Source: Rothia santali (lineage in GTDB: Bacteria; Actinomycetota; Actinomycetes; Actinomycetales; Micrococcaceae). From it: a stretch of 51,536 nt of DNA. Below the pieces are notes generated by a model, which saw only the letters and a list, made by a program, of their open reading frames with translations, made no database searches and had not been told where the DNA came from. Below are positions 24,301-33,072 of the stretch, piece by piece (the stretch's first letter is position 1; each line of letters starts with the position of its first letter). The position numbers and the translations under genes were made by a program. The stretch lies in assembly GCF_024199905.1 (NCBI RefSeq), contig NZ_JANAFB010000023.1, forward strand, positions 1 to 51,536, in the 5' to 3' direction.

Positions 24301-25329
24301 GTGGTCACTCTCAACACAGCCCCCGTAGAGCACTTCTCGAAGATCCTCGCCTTCGGGGCCGCCCGCCCCGAGGTCGTGGTCACCAATGAGGACGTGTGCC
24401 AGTGGATCGACTCCTCCGACGAGTGGATCCGCACCCGCACGGGCATCAGCACCCGGCACCGCGCGGACGAGGACACCAGCGTCCTCGACCTCGCGGTGGG
24501 GGCCTCCCTGCAGGCCATCGAGCGCGCGGGCATCGCAGCCGAGGAGGTCGACGGCGTGATCGTCGCGACCATCAGCCACCCGTACGCGACGCCGTCGATG
24601 GCCGCCCAGGTCGCCGACGCCGTCGGGGCCACCCCGGCCCCGGCCTACGACATCTCGGCCGCCTGCGCCGGCTACTGCTACGGCGTGGCCCAGGCCGACG
24701 CGCTGGTCCGCTCAGGCGCGGCGCGCAACGTGCTGGTCGTCGGCGTCGAGAAGCTCTCTGACTTCATCGACAACACCGAGCGCTCCATCTCCTTCCTGCT
24801 GGGCGACGGCGCGGGCGCCGTCGTGGTCGGCCGCTCGGAGACCCCCGGGATCGCCCCGACCGTGTGGGGCTCGGACGGCTCCCGCTGGGACACCGTGAGC
24901 ATGAGCCACTCGATGCTCGAGCTGCGCAACCGCGACTGGGTCAACAACCCGGTCCAGGAGGGCGAGAAGGTCTGGCCCACGCTGCGCCAGGACGGCCCCA
25001 CGGTCTTCCGCTGGGCCGGCTGGGAGATGGCCAAGGTGGCCCAGCAGGCGCTCGACGCCGCCGGGATCGCCGCCGAGGACCTCGGCGCCTTCATCCCCCA
25101 CCAGGCCAACATGCGCATCATCGACCAGCTCATCAAGACCCTCAAGCTCCCGGAGTCCGTCAAGGTCGGCCGCGACATCGCCGACGCCGGGAACACCTCG
25201 GCCGCCTCGGTGCCGCTGGCCGCGCACCGGCTGCTGGAGGAGAACCCGGAGCTCTCGGGCAAGCCCGCCCTGCAGATCGGCTTCGGCGCGGGCCTGGTCT
25301 ACGCGGCCCAGGTGGTCATCCTCCCCTGA
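24301..25329 (+). CDS. fabH: 3-oxoacyl-ACP synthase III (FabH)
   Basis: Condenses acyl-CoA with malonyl-ACP to begin fatty acids; in actinobacteria it usually prefers branched short-chain starters. The 342-residue protein carries the triad Cys122 (SAACAGYCYG), His in FIPHQANMRI (about residue 268) and Asn in DAGNTSAA (about 299). The GTG start at 24301 follows GGTAAG-rich sequence 32 bp after fabD. A gap of 189 bp with its own promoter separates it from acpP. The long reading frame that continues upstream in this frame belongs to the shadow of aceE and is not coding. Confidence 0.96.
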   Translation: MVTLNTAPVEHFSKILAFGAARPEVVVTNEDVCQWIDSSDEWIRTRTGISTRHRADEDTSVLDLAVGASLQAIERAGIAAEEVDGVIVATISHPYATPSMAAQVADAVGATPAPAYDISAACAGYCYGVAQADALVRSGAARNVLVVGVEKLSDFIDNTERSISFLLGDGAGAVVVGRSETPGIAPTVWGSDGSRWDTVSMSHSMLELRNRDWVNNPVQEGEKVWPTLRQDGPTVFRWAGWEMAKVAQQALDAAGIAAEDLGAFIPHQANMRIIDQLIKTLKLPESVKVGRDIADAGNTSAASVPLAAHRLLEENPELSGKPALQIGFGAGLVYAAQVVILP

Positions 25330-25402
25330 TCGGGTAGGCTGAATCGCCGATGCGCCCGGTCTCGTCCGGCGGGATATGTCGGGTACGCCCCGGTTCACCC
25401 GC

Positions 25403-25408
25403 TAAAAT
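25403..25408 (+). promoter_or_regulatory. -10 box TAAAAT upstream of acpP
   Basis: TAAAAT stands out in a GC-rich 189-bp gap between fabH and acpP, 110 bp before the acpP start. No clear -35 hexamer is seen at 16-18 bp. A separate acpP promoter would fit its need for high expression. Confidence 0.5.
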
Positions 25409-25518
25409 CGAGTCCGGACACCACTGACGTCCCGGCCACCGGGCCGGCCCCGCCAGGGGGAGCACGAGATCCCACGGAACGCCGCTGCGGACCGTGATCC
25501 ACTATCAAAGGAGTAACC

Positions 25519-25761
25519 ATGGCAGATCAGAACGAAATCCTCGCCGGCCTGGCCGAGATCGTCAACGAGGAGACCGGCGTCGAGACCGCCGACGTCCAGC
25601 TCGAGAAGTCCTTCACCGAGGACCTCGACATCGACTCGATCTCGATGATGACCATCGTGGTCAACGCGGAGGAGAAGTTCGGCGTGACCATCCCGGACGA
25701 AGAGGTCAAGAACCTCAAGACCGTGGGCGACGCCGTCTCCTTCATCGAGAACGCCTCCTAG
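25519..25761 (+). CDS. acpP: Acyl carrier protein
   Basis: An 80-residue acidic helical protein that carries the growing acyl chain on 4'-phosphopantetheine. The attachment site is Ser40 in DLDIDSISMM; helix II after it (MTIVVNAEEKFGVTIPDEE) is typical. The motif has Ile in place of the usual Leu after Ser. AAAGGAG sits 5 nt before ATG 25519, the strongest ribosome site in the window, as expected for an abundant protein. It lies between fabH and fabF. Confidence 0.97.
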   Translation: MADQNEILAGLAEIVNEETGVETADVQLEKSFTEDLDIDSISMMTIVVNAEEKFGVTIPDEEVKNLKTVGDAVSFIENAS

Positions 25762-25772
25762 GGTTCTCCTGC

Positions 25773-25804
25773 GGGGCGCGGCGCCGATGCGGCTGCCGCG
25801 CCCC
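25773..25804 (+). terminator. Stem-loop between acpP and fabF
   Basis: GGGGCGCGGC (25773-25782) pairs perfectly with GCCGCGCCCC (25795-25804) around a 12-nt loop, 11 nt after the acpP stop. It may end a short, abundant acpP transcript while allowing some readthrough into fabF. Confidence 0.6.
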
Positions 25805-25914
25805 TCCCTCATCACCCGTCCATCCCGCCTCGAAACCTGATCCGTCGCTCGGGTTCGGCACCTTGAGCACGTTGCGTTCCGCGCGTGGCGTGGAGACGAG
25901 AAAGTACGTCTGAC

Positions 25915-27183
25915 ATGAGTCGCAAAGTTGTAGTCACCGGCCTGGGCGCGATCTCCCCCATCGGCAGCAGCGCCCAGGAGATGTGGGACAACGCCCTGGC
26001 GGGCGTGTCCGGCGTCAAGGCCCTGACCGACGACTGGGTCGCCGAGTACGAGCTGCCCGTCTACATCGCCGGCCGCATCAACCGGCCCATCAGCGAGTCC
26101 GAGTTCATCAGCCGCGTGGAGGCCAAGCGCCTCGATCCCTCGGGCCAGTACGCGGTGCACAGCGCCCGCCAGGCCTGGCGGGACGCCGGCTTCTCCGGCG
26201 AGGACGCCGAGGACAGCACGGAGCTGGACCCGGAGCGCGTGGCCGTCTCCTACGCGACCGGCATCGGCGGCGTCTGGACCCTGCTGGACAGCTGGGACAC
26301 CCTGCGCGAGCGCGGCCCCCGCCGCGTCATGCCCATGACCGTCCCCATGCTCATGCCCAACGGGTCCGCGGCCGCGATCGCCCTGAACCACAAGGCGCGC
26401 TCCACGGCGCAGACCGTGGTCTCGGCGTGCGCCTCGGGCACCGAGTCGATCCACCTCGGGCTGGAGCTCATCCGCTCGGGCAAGGCCGACGTCGTCATCA
26501 CCGGCGGCACCGAGGCCTCGATCCACCCGCTGCCGCTCGCGGCCTTCGCGCGCATGCAGGCCCTCTCGACCCGCAACGACGAGCCGGAGCGCGCCTCCCG
26601 CCCGTACGACGTCGACCGCGACGGCTTCGTGATGGGCGAGGGCGCCGCCGCCCTCATCCTGGAGTCCGAGGAGCACGCCAAGGCCCGGGGCGCGCGGATC
26701 TACGCGGAGCTGGCGGGCACCGGCGTCTCCTCCGACGCGTACCACATCACCGCCCCGGACAACGAGGGCGAGGGCGCGGCGCGCTCCCTGCGCGAGGCGA
26801 TGGCCTCGGGCGACTTCTCCGCCGAGGACGTCGTGCACGTCAACGCGCACGCGACCTCGACGCCGGTGGGCGACATCCCGGAGGCCACGGCCCTGCGCCG
26901 GGCGTTCGGCGACGCCACGGACCAGATGGCGGTCTCCGCGACCAAGTCCATGACCGGTCACCTCCTCGGCGCGGCCGGGGCGATCGAGTCCGTCATGACG
27001 GTCCTGGCCGTCCGGGACCACAAGGCGCCCGCGACCATCAACCTGGAGAACAAGGACCCGCAGATCGACCTCGACGTCGTGACCGAGGCCCGCGACCTTC
27101 CCGCCGGGGAGATCGTGGCGGTCTCCAACTCGTTCGGGTTCGGCGGCCACAACGCGGTGGCGGCGTTCCGCAGCGTGTCCTAG
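25915..27183 (+). CDS. fabF: 3-oxoacyl-ACP synthase II
   Basis: Elongating condensing enzyme of type II fatty acid synthesis. In the 422-residue protein the active-site Cys172 is in VVSACASGTE, with the two histidines in NAHATSTPVGD (about residue 309) and TGHLLGAAG (about 346), the C-H-H triad of KAS I/II. The final NSFGFGGHNA loop is present. ATG 25915 has only a weak GAGAAAG upstream. The 153-bp gap from acpP contains a hairpin, so level differences between the two products are likely. It is the last gene of the fab cluster and is convergent with DUF3145. Confidence 0.96.
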   Translation: MSRKVVVTGLGAISPIGSSAQEMWDNALAGVSGVKALTDDWVAEYELPVYIAGRINRPISESEFISRVEAKRLDPSGQYAVHSARQAWRDAGFSGEDAEDSTELDPERVAVSYATGIGGVWTLLDSWDTLRERGPRRVMPMTVPMLMPNGSAAAIALNHKARSTAQTVVSACASGTESIHLGLELIRSGKADVVITGGTEASIHPLPLAAFARMQALSTRNDEPERASRPYDVDRDGFVMGEGAAALILESEEHAKARGARIYAELAGTGVSSDAYHITAPDNEGEGAARSLREAMASGDFSAEDVVHVNAHATSTPVGDIPEATALRRAFGDATDQMAVSATKSMTGHLLGAAGAIESVMTVLAVRDHKAPATINLENKDPQIDLDVVTEARDLPAGEIVAVSNSFGFGGHNAVAAFRSVS

Positions 27184-27258
27184 CGTCGACTGGCAGACTC
27201 TTCCGCGCCGGGCGCGGGCCGATCGCTGATCGGTCCGCGCTCTGGGCGTCTCTGGGGT

Positions 27259-27402
27259 TGATGGGTGGGGCTCCCGTCAGGGTCGATGATCGGGCTCTCC
27301 TGGGGGTCGATGATCGGGGCTGTCCTGGGGTCGATGATCGGGGCTGTCCTCGGGTCAATGATCGAGGCTGTCCTCGGGTCGATGATCGGGACTCTCGTTC
27401 CG
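27259..27402. repeat. 24-bp minisatellite, five copies plus one degenerate
   Basis: Units of 24 bp, each beginning TCGATGATCGGG or a close variant, start at 27283, 27307, 27331, 27355 and 27379, with a more divergent copy from about 27258. Units 2 and 3 differ at one base. It lies in the 281-bp gap between the convergent fabF and DUF3145 genes. One plus-strand frame would read GSMIGAVL repeats, but that frame continues antisense to DUF3145 and has no ribosome site, so I treat the array as non-coding. Confidence 0.92.
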
Positions 27403-27464
27403 TGCTCGAGACGAGTCTCCCCTCTGACGTCCCGACGAGCGTGTCCCGCGCTCCGAGCTCGGGC

Positions 27465-27971
27465 TCAGCCGACCCGGTACAGCTGGCGGACATCGCACGG
27501 CGCCGTCGCGCAGGAGCGAAGGGGCTCGAGCTCGTCGTCCCAGGCCTCCCCGAGCGCGAGCTGGAACTGGCGGAGCAGGGCGCGCGAGTCGCCGCGGGCC
27601 ATCTCGTAGGCGTGCCGCACTCGGTCCTCCGTGATCACGGTGTTTCCCAACGCGTCGGTCATCCCGTAGAAGACGCCCAGCGCCGGGGTGCAGGCCCAGC
27701 GGCCGGCGTCGTGACCGCGGCTCGACTCCTCGTAGACCTCGAAGTAGAGGCCGGTGAGCCGCCGCAGGGCCGAGGCCAGCACGGCGCCGGTGCCCGGCGG
27801 GCCGTGCCACTCGAGCGTCGCGCGGACGTGGCCGGCCAGTTCGCTCTGGACGCCCCACTGCAGGTCCGTGGTCTGCCCGGCCACGGCCTCCAGCGCCCAT
27901 TGGACGTGCGGGCACAGGGCCCGCGGGGCCGCGTGGACGTGGATGATCCCGCGGGTGTCGTCGCTGCTCAC
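27465..27971 (-). CDS. DUF3145 family protein
   Basis: A 168-residue protein of unknown function that regularly lies after fabF in actinobacteria. Recognisable stretches are GIIHVHAAPRALCPHVQWAL (residues about 7-26), HGPPGTGAVLASALR and LGEAWDDELEPLRSCA. The GTG start at 27971 is preceded by AAGGGAG with a 6-nt gap. A 29-codon upstream extension in frame has no family similarity. The conserved position suggests a link to lipid or envelope metabolism, but no activity is known. Confidence 0.9.
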   Translation of the reverse strand: MSSDDTRGIIHVHAAPRALCPHVQWALEAVAGQTTDLQWGVQSELAGHVRATLEWHGPPGTGAVLASALRRLTGLYFEVYEESSRGHDAGRWACTPALGVFYGMTDALGNTVITEDRVRHAYEMARGDSRALLRQFQLALGEAWDDELEPLRSCATAPCDVRQLYRVG

Positions 27972-28141
27972 GGTGGCTCCCTTGCTCGTCAGATGCGTCT
28001 TCCCCAACGATCTGACGGTGTCCGGTGGCTGTGAGGCTCTCGGTCGGTTGTCCCCCATTGTGCACCACGACGCCGGCCGCCCGCGTCACACGGCGTCGTG
28101 CGGCCCGGCGTGTTGCCCGCGCGGGGCCGCTCGATCCGTGC

Positions 28142-30073
28142 TTAGGCCCGGGGGTGCGCTGACCTGTAGGAACGCGCGAGCCGGTCCACGGAGACGTGGG
28201 TGTAGATCTGCGTGGTGGCCAGCGTGGAGTGTCCCAGCATCTCCTGCACGGCCCGGATGTCCGCACCGCCCTCCACCATGTGCGTCGCGGCCGTGTGGCG
28301 GAAGACGTGGGCCCCGCTGGCTCCCTGCGTGGTGGCGGCGTCGAGCACGCGGTTGAGGTCCTCCCGGAGCTGGCGCTGGTCCGCCCGTCCCCCTCGGGGG
28401 CCGATGAAGACGGCGGCCTGCACGGGCGGCGCTCCCGCTCCCCCGCCGTGGAACCATGCGGGCCTCCCGCGGCGGACCCATGCCTCGAGCGCGGCCAGGG
28501 CCGGCGCGCCGATGGGCACGGTCCGCTGCTTGTCGCCCTTTCCCGTGACGGTGACGGTCCGCCGCTCCCGGGAGACGTCGCCGAGGTCGAGCCTGCACAG
28601 CTCGGAGATCCGCAGTCCCGCGCTGTAGAGCAGCTCGGCGACGGCGCGGGTGCGCAGCGTCCGCGGGTCGCGCGGGTCCTCCTCCTCCCGCCGCCGGATC
28701 TCGGCCAGCACGGCCTCGACGTCGGCGTGGCTGAGCACTTTGGGCAGCGTCTGGCCGCCGCGCGGGGAGCGCAGCTGTGAGGCCGGATTGGCCCCGACCA
28801 TGCCCTCGTTCTCGGCCCAGCGGAAGAAGGAGCGCGCTCCGGAGGCCCGCCGCGCCATGGTGGTGCGCGCCGTGTCGCGTTCGAAGGAGCGGGCCAGCCA
28901 GTCCCTCAGGTCCGCGAGCGTGACCTCGCCCGGCGCGGCCCGGCCCGCCGACTGCGCGGCGGTGAAGAGGTCGGTCAGGTCGGACCGGTAGGCGCGGACC
29001 GTCTCCTCGCTGCGGGACCGCTCGTACCGCAGGTACTCCTCGTAGCGTCGCAGCGCCTCGGCGAACTCGCGCCCCAGCTCCTGCCGCCCGGGGTGCCGCT
29101 CCGGGCCGTCGGCGGCGCCGGCGCCGGGCCCGCCCCGCGCCCGGCTCACCGCGGGCGCCCGTCGCCGCGGCGGGTTGGGCCCGCCGGGATGGCCGCCTCC
29201 CGCCGCGGGCTCCGCGTCGGCCGCGGCGTTGAGTCCAGCGGCGGCCCGGCGCCCGGTGCGCTCGATCCCCCACTCCGCCACCTGCCGCAGCATCGCCCCG
29301 AGCCGGTTGCGCGGCGGAAGGTGCACCGTCAGCCCGGCCTCCTCGAGGGGCCGCGCCGTGACCGGCCCGACCGTGAACAGCCCGAGCTCGCCCCGGCGGC
29401 TCAGCGCGGCGATGGCCGCCCGCTGCTCCTCGTCGGCCGCCCGCAGCCACTCGACCGACCCGCCGGCCGCCGTGAACAGGACGGCGTCGACCCGACCCGC
29501 GGCGGACTCGCGGACGCTGCGCAGCACCGGCCCCGGATCCTCCGGCGTGACGTAGCGGTAGACCACGACGCCGAGCGGCTCGGCCCCCGCGGCGCTCAGC
29601 TTCTCGTCGAGCCCGTCGGTGCCCATGCCGTGGTACTGCACGACGACGCGCCGGCCCGCGAGGTCCCCGCCCCGCAGGTAGCGCAGCACGTCCTCCGCCG
29701 TCTCCTCGGGCGAGGTCCACTCCGCCTCCAGCCCCGCGGCCCGGATGGCACCGTTGGCCTTGGCGCCGCGCGCGATGATGCGCGCGCCGGCGAGCGCGGC
29801 CAGGAGCTCGGGTTTGAGGCCGTGGGCGTCGGCGGCCTCGAGCCAGCCGCGCAGGCCGATCCCGGTGGTCACGATGACGATCTCGGGGGCGGCGGCGATG
29901 ACCTCGCGGGTGCGGCCGGGCAGCTGATCGTCCCGGTCCACCGGGGTGGTGACCATGGACGGGCAGTGGAAGACCTCGGCCCCGCGCCGGGTGAGCGCGG
30001 CGTCGATGTCCTCGGAGCGACGCTGCGCGGTCAGGTGGACGCGGAAGCCCGCGAGGTCGGTGCTGCTGGTCAT
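28142..30073 (-). CDS. HemD-like domain fused to a XerC-like tyrosine recombinase
   Basis: One uninterrupted 643-codon frame with two unrelated domains. Residues about 1-275 are a uroporphyrinogen-III synthase-like (HemD) domain: FRVHLTAQRR, IVTTGIGLRGWLEAADAHGL and ARIIARGAKANGAIRAAGLE match the actinobacterial HemD type that normally carries an OmpR-like winged helix (for example M. tuberculosis Rv0260c). No winged helix follows. Residues about 276-345 are a Gly/Pro/Ala/Arg-rich linker. Residues about 346-643 are a complete tyrosine recombinase with Arg488 (SAGLRISEL), Lys512 (TGKGDK), His589 and Arg592 (HVFRH), His615 (LGHST) and Tyr624 (IYTHVS). ATG 30073 follows AAAGGA by 12 nt. In-frame GTG 29149 could start XerC alone, but has no ribosome site and HemD has no stop before it. 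The gene lies 42 bp after dprA, the usual xerC position. Confidence 0.85.
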   Translation of the reverse strand: MTSSTDLAGFRVHLTAQRRSEDIDAALTRRGAEVFHCPSMVTTPVDRDDQLPGRTREVIAAAPEIVIVTTGIGLRGWLEAADAHGLKPELLAALAGARIIARGAKANGAIRAAGLEAEWTSPEETAEDVLRYLRGGDLAGRRVVVQYHGMGTDGLDEKLSAAGAEPLGVVVYRYVTPEDPGPVLRSVRESAAGRVDAVLFTAAGGSVEWLRAADEEQRAAIAALSRRGELGLFTVGPVTARPLEEAGLTVHLPPRNRLGAMLRQVAEWGIERTGRRAAAGLNAAADAEPAAGGGHPGGPNPPRRRAPAVSRARGGPGAGAADGPERHPGRQELGREFAEALRRYEEYLRYERSRSEETVRAYRSDLTDLFTAAQSAGRAAPGEVTLADLRDWLARSFERDTARTTMARRASGARSFFRWAENEGMVGANPASQLRSPRGGQTLPKVLSHADVEAVLAEIRRREEEDPRDPRTLRTRAVAELLYSAGLRISELCRLDLGDVSRERRTVTVTGKGDKQRTVPIGAPALAALEAWVRRGRPAWFHGGGAGAPPVQAAVFIGPRGGRADQRQLREDLNRVLDAATTQGASGAHVFRHTAATHMVEGGADIRAVQEMLGHSTLATTQIYTHVSVDRLARSYRSAHPRA

Positions 30074-30115
30074 GGCGGAGACGTTCCTTTCGAGAGGGGG
30101 CTGATTCAACTGTAG

Positions 30116-31498
30116 TCATCCGGGGGCGGGCGGGCACGGCGTGGGGCGCCCCTCCGGGCGACGCCTCAGCTTCCACCCCGCTCCCTTCCGCTCCGCCACC
30201 CCCAGCGCCTCGAGCTGGGCGAGCAGGGTCAGGAGCTCGCGGATGCCCAGCCCCGCCACGCCCGCCAGCCGATCGGCCCGGACGGGCCGGCCGACCGGGA
30301 GGGCGTCCTTGACCCGGTGCTGCCCCTCGGTGAGGGAGGGCTCGGCCGTCGGGGAGTCGGCCGGCGCCTCGAGCGCCTCCCCCAGATCGAGCGAGGTCTG
30401 GCGGCCGGGCAGCAGGTCGCGTAGGTCCTGGGTCGTGGCGACCGCGCGCACGTACCCCTCGCGGAGCAGGCGATTGCACCCGCCCGACTGGGCCGAGAAC
30501 ACCGAGCCGGGGACCGCCGCCACGGTCCGGTCGAGCTGGAGGGCGTGATTCGCGGTGTTGAGCGCTCCGGATCGCAACCGGGCCTCCACGACGACAGTCA
30601 CCGCGGCCATCGCCGCGATCAGGCGATTGCGCTGCAGGAAGCGATGGCGCATGGGGCTCCCCCCGGGCGCCACCTCGGTCAGGATCATGCCCCGGTCCTC
30701 GATGCGCTGCAGCAGTTCGGCGTGAGCCTGAGGGTAGGCGCGGTCGATCCCGCATGCGAGGTAGGCGACCGTGGCGGTCTGGCCGGAGGAGGCGGCGAGC
30801 GCCGCCCGGTGCGCCGCGGCGTCGATCCCGAAGGCCGCGCCGGAGAGCACGCCGTACCCCTCCGCGGCCAGGTCGCCGGCGAAGTGGCTGGCCACGCTCT
30901 CCCCGTAGGAGGTGGAGTCGCGGCATCCCACGAAGGCGACGTTCTCCTCGAGCGGGGCGGACAGGCCGGCGCGGTCGCCTCGGCCCCAGAGGCCGATGGG
31001 GGCCAGCTCCCCCAGCCCCCGCAGCGACTCGGGCCAGTCCGGGTCCTCCGGGCAGGCGAACCAGGCGCCGATGCGGTCCATGGACTCGAGCAGCCGCTCC
31101 GGGGTGCGATGATGCCTCCGAGCGGCCCACCGGGCGAGCCATCGGTCGAGCACCGGCTGGTCCAGAAGGCTCAGGCCCTGCGGCGCCCGCTCCCCGATGG
31201 CGTCGACGTCGGCCTCGGTGATCGTCTCCCCGGCCACGATCTGCTCCGCGCGCACCGGGCCCAGGGCCTGGATCAGCACCATGCCCAGGCTGTCCTGGGG
31301 TTCGAGGCGCTCCATGAGGCGCAGGCGGGCCGATCTCGCGGCATGCAGGCCCTCGGACGGGCCGGTGAGGACGGACGGGCCGGCGGGCTCCGGCGGTGGC
31401 GTCGGCGACGCCACGGTCGCCGCGGAGTGGTGGCCGGTTGGGCGGTGCGCGGCCGAATGGCGGTCGGCCGGCTGGCAGTCGGCTGAGGGAGTGCTCAT
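30116..31498 (-). CDS. dprA: DNA-processing protein DprA
   Basis: Binds incoming single-stranded DNA and loads RecA during transformation. The 460-residue protein has a poorly conserved N-terminus of about 60 residues (His/Pro/Ser-rich), a SAM-like helical region, and the Rossmann-like DprA core: VAFVGCRDSTSYGESVA (about residues 195-211), LSGAAFGIDAAAHRAAL, VAYLACGIDRAYPQAH and MRHRFLQRNRLIAAMA. A C-terminal winged-helix domain (residues about 380-445, ending LEALGVAERKGAGWKLR) follows. AGGAGG is 5 nt before ATG 31498. It sits 32 bp after comM in the yraN-comM-dprA block. Confidence 0.95.
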   Translation of the reverse strand: MSTPSADCQPADRHSAAHRPTGHHSAATVASPTPPPEPAGPSVLTGPSEGLHAARSARLRLMERLEPQDSLGMVLIQALGPVRAEQIVAGETITEADVDAIGERAPQGLSLLDQPVLDRWLARWAARRHHRTPERLLESMDRIGAWFACPEDPDWPESLRGLGELAPIGLWGRGDRAGLSAPLEENVAFVGCRDSTSYGESVASHFAGDLAAEGYGVLSGAAFGIDAAAHRAALAASSGQTATVAYLACGIDRAYPQAHAELLQRIEDRGMILTEVAPGGSPMRHRFLQRNRLIAAMAAVTVVVEARLRSGALNTANHALQLDRTVAAVPGSVFSAQSGGCNRLLREGYVRAVATTQDLRDLLPGRQTSLDLGEALEAPADSPTAEPSLTEGQHRVKDALPVGRPVRADRLAGVAGLGIRELLTLLAQLEALGVAERKGAGWKLRRRPEGRPTPCPPAPG

Positions 31499-31530
31499 GG
31501 GTCCTCCTCGAGGTGGGTGGGTCCGGGTGT

Positions 31531-33072
31531 TCAGGCGATCAGGCGGGGTCCGGAGCTGATGCGCAGGGCGATGGCGGCCTCCAGGTGTTCGGAGGCGGGG
31601 GACGCGGCGCCCTCCAGATCGGCGATGGTCCAGGCGATCCGCTGGACTCGGTCACTGCCGCGCACCGTGAGGTCTCCGCGCTCGATCAGCCGATGGAGGG
31701 GTGAGAGCAGCGCGGACGGCAACCGGAGCCGGTCCCGCAGCTGAGCCCCGGTGAGGTCCGCGTTGGCGCGCACGCCCAGGGGCTGAAGGCGCTCCCGGGC
31801 GGCCTCCCGGGCCGCCCGGACGCGGGAGGCGACGACGTCGGAGGGCTCACCGCGCGTGGTCGCGGTGACCTCGGCGTAGGAGAGCCTGGGGACGCTCAGG
31901 TGCAGGTCGACCCGGTCCATCAGCGGACCCGACAGCCTCCCCAGGTAGCTCCTGCGCTCCCGCGGGGAGCAGGTGCACCGGTCCCCCAGGCCGGTCGAGA
32001 GGCCGCAGGCGCAGGGGTTGGAGGCCAGGACCAGCTGGAACCGCGCCGGGTACCTCGCGCTGGCCCGGGAGCGGTCGATGGTGATCTCCCCCGACTCGAG
32101 GGGCTGGCGCAGGGCGTCCAGCACCCCGCGGCGGAACTCCGGTGCCTCGTCCAGGAACAGCACCCCGCGGTGGGCCCGGGAGGCCGCCCCCGGAAGCGGC
32201 ACCCCGCTGCCCCCGCCGACCATCGAGGCCGTCGACGCCGTATGGTGCGGGGCCTCCCACGGTGCCTCGGTCATCAGGCGGGTCAGCCGCGTTCGGCGGG
32301 CGCCGAGGGAGTGCACGGCCGTGACCTCGTGCGAGGCGGCCGCGTCCAGCGGAGGCAGGATGCCCGGCAGCCTCTCGGCGAGCATGGTCTTGCCCGAGCC
32401 GGGCGGGCCGATCATCGACAGGTGGTGGCTCCCCGCGGCCGCGATCTCCAGGGCCCACCGGCCCTCCGCCTGGCCCACGACGTCGGCCAAGTCGGGCCGG
32501 CGCCGCGGTTCCGGAGGGTCCTCGGTGCGCGGCGCCTGCCCCGGAGGCCTCGAGAGGCGAGGGCTGGTGCTGCCGGCCCACTCCAACACGTCCGCGACGC
32601 TCCGGAAGCCGCTGACCTCGGCGTCGGGGACCAGGCGAGCCTCTTCCAGGTTCTCCCGCGCGACCACGACCCGCCGGTGTCCCGACCGCACGGCCGCCGC
32701 GACCGCGGGGAACACGCCGGGGACGGGGCGGAGCCCGCCGTCCAACCCCAGCTCGGCGAGGAAGACCGCGCCGCCGGTGCCCGGGACGTCCCCGGCGGCC
32801 TGCAGGGCGGCCATGAGGATCGCCAGGTCGAACACCGTGCCGCCCTTGGGCAGGGTCGCCGGGGTCAGGCTGGCCGTGATCTTCCGGCTCGCCAGGGGTA
32901 CGCCGCTGTTCTTGGCCGCGGCCCGGATCCTCTCCTTGGACTCCATCAGCGCCGAGTCGGGCAGGCCCAGGAGGACGAAGGCGGGGAGGGTCTGGCCGAT
33001 GTCCGCCTCGACCTCGACCATGTGGCCGTTGAGACCCAGCAGGGCCACGGCGTAGGTGCGCGCGAAGCCCAT
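31531..33072 (-). CDS. comM: ComM/YifB family AAA+ ATPase (Mg-chelatase-like)
   Basis: A hexameric helicase that promotes branch migration during natural transformation in studied species. The 513-residue protein has the N-terminal Lon-like ChlI domain (LGLPDSALMESKERIRAAAKNSG, in two parts around residues 33-56), Walker A GPPGSGKT (about 219-226), Walker B GVLFLDEAPEF (about 300-310), and the Cys-rich NPCACG with RCTCSP that marks this family. Its ATG directly follows the yraN stop (TGAATG), so translation is probably coupled. No other competence genes (comEA, comEC, pili) are in the window. Confidence 0.96.
   Translation of the reverse strand: MGFARTYAVALLGLNGHMVEVEADIGQTLPAFVLLGLPDSALMESKERIRAAAKNSGVPLASRKITASLTPATLPKGGTVFDLAILMAALQAAGDVPGTGGAVFLAELGLDGGLRPVPGVFPAVAAAVRSGHRRVVVARENLEEARLVPDAEVSGFRSVADVLEWAGSTSPRLSRPPGQAPRTEDPPEPRRRPDLADVVGQAEGRWALEIAAAGSHHLSMIGPPGSGKTMLAERLPGILPPLDAAASHEVTAVHSLGARRTRLTRLMTEAPWEAPHHTASTASMVGGGSGVPLPGAASRAHRGVLFLDEAPEFRRGVLDALRQPLESGEITIDRSRASARYPARFQLVLASNPCACGLSTGLGDRCTCSPRERRSYLGRLSGPLMDRVDLHLSVPRLSYAEVTATTRGEPSDVVASRVRAAREAARERLQPLGVRANADLTGAQLRDRLRLPSALLSPLHRLIERGDLTVRGSDRVQRIAWTIADLEGAASPASEHLEAAIALRISSGPRLIA

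Noticed and set aside
27265..27609. Small plus-strand ORF with GSMIGAVL repeats
   Set aside because: No ribosome site, a sequence made by the minisatellite, and an end that is antisense to DUF3145.
29149..29151. Separate xerC gene starting at GTG 29149
   Set aside because: No ribosome site and no stop codon for the HemD part before it. Kept as the main alternative to the fusion, not as a feature.
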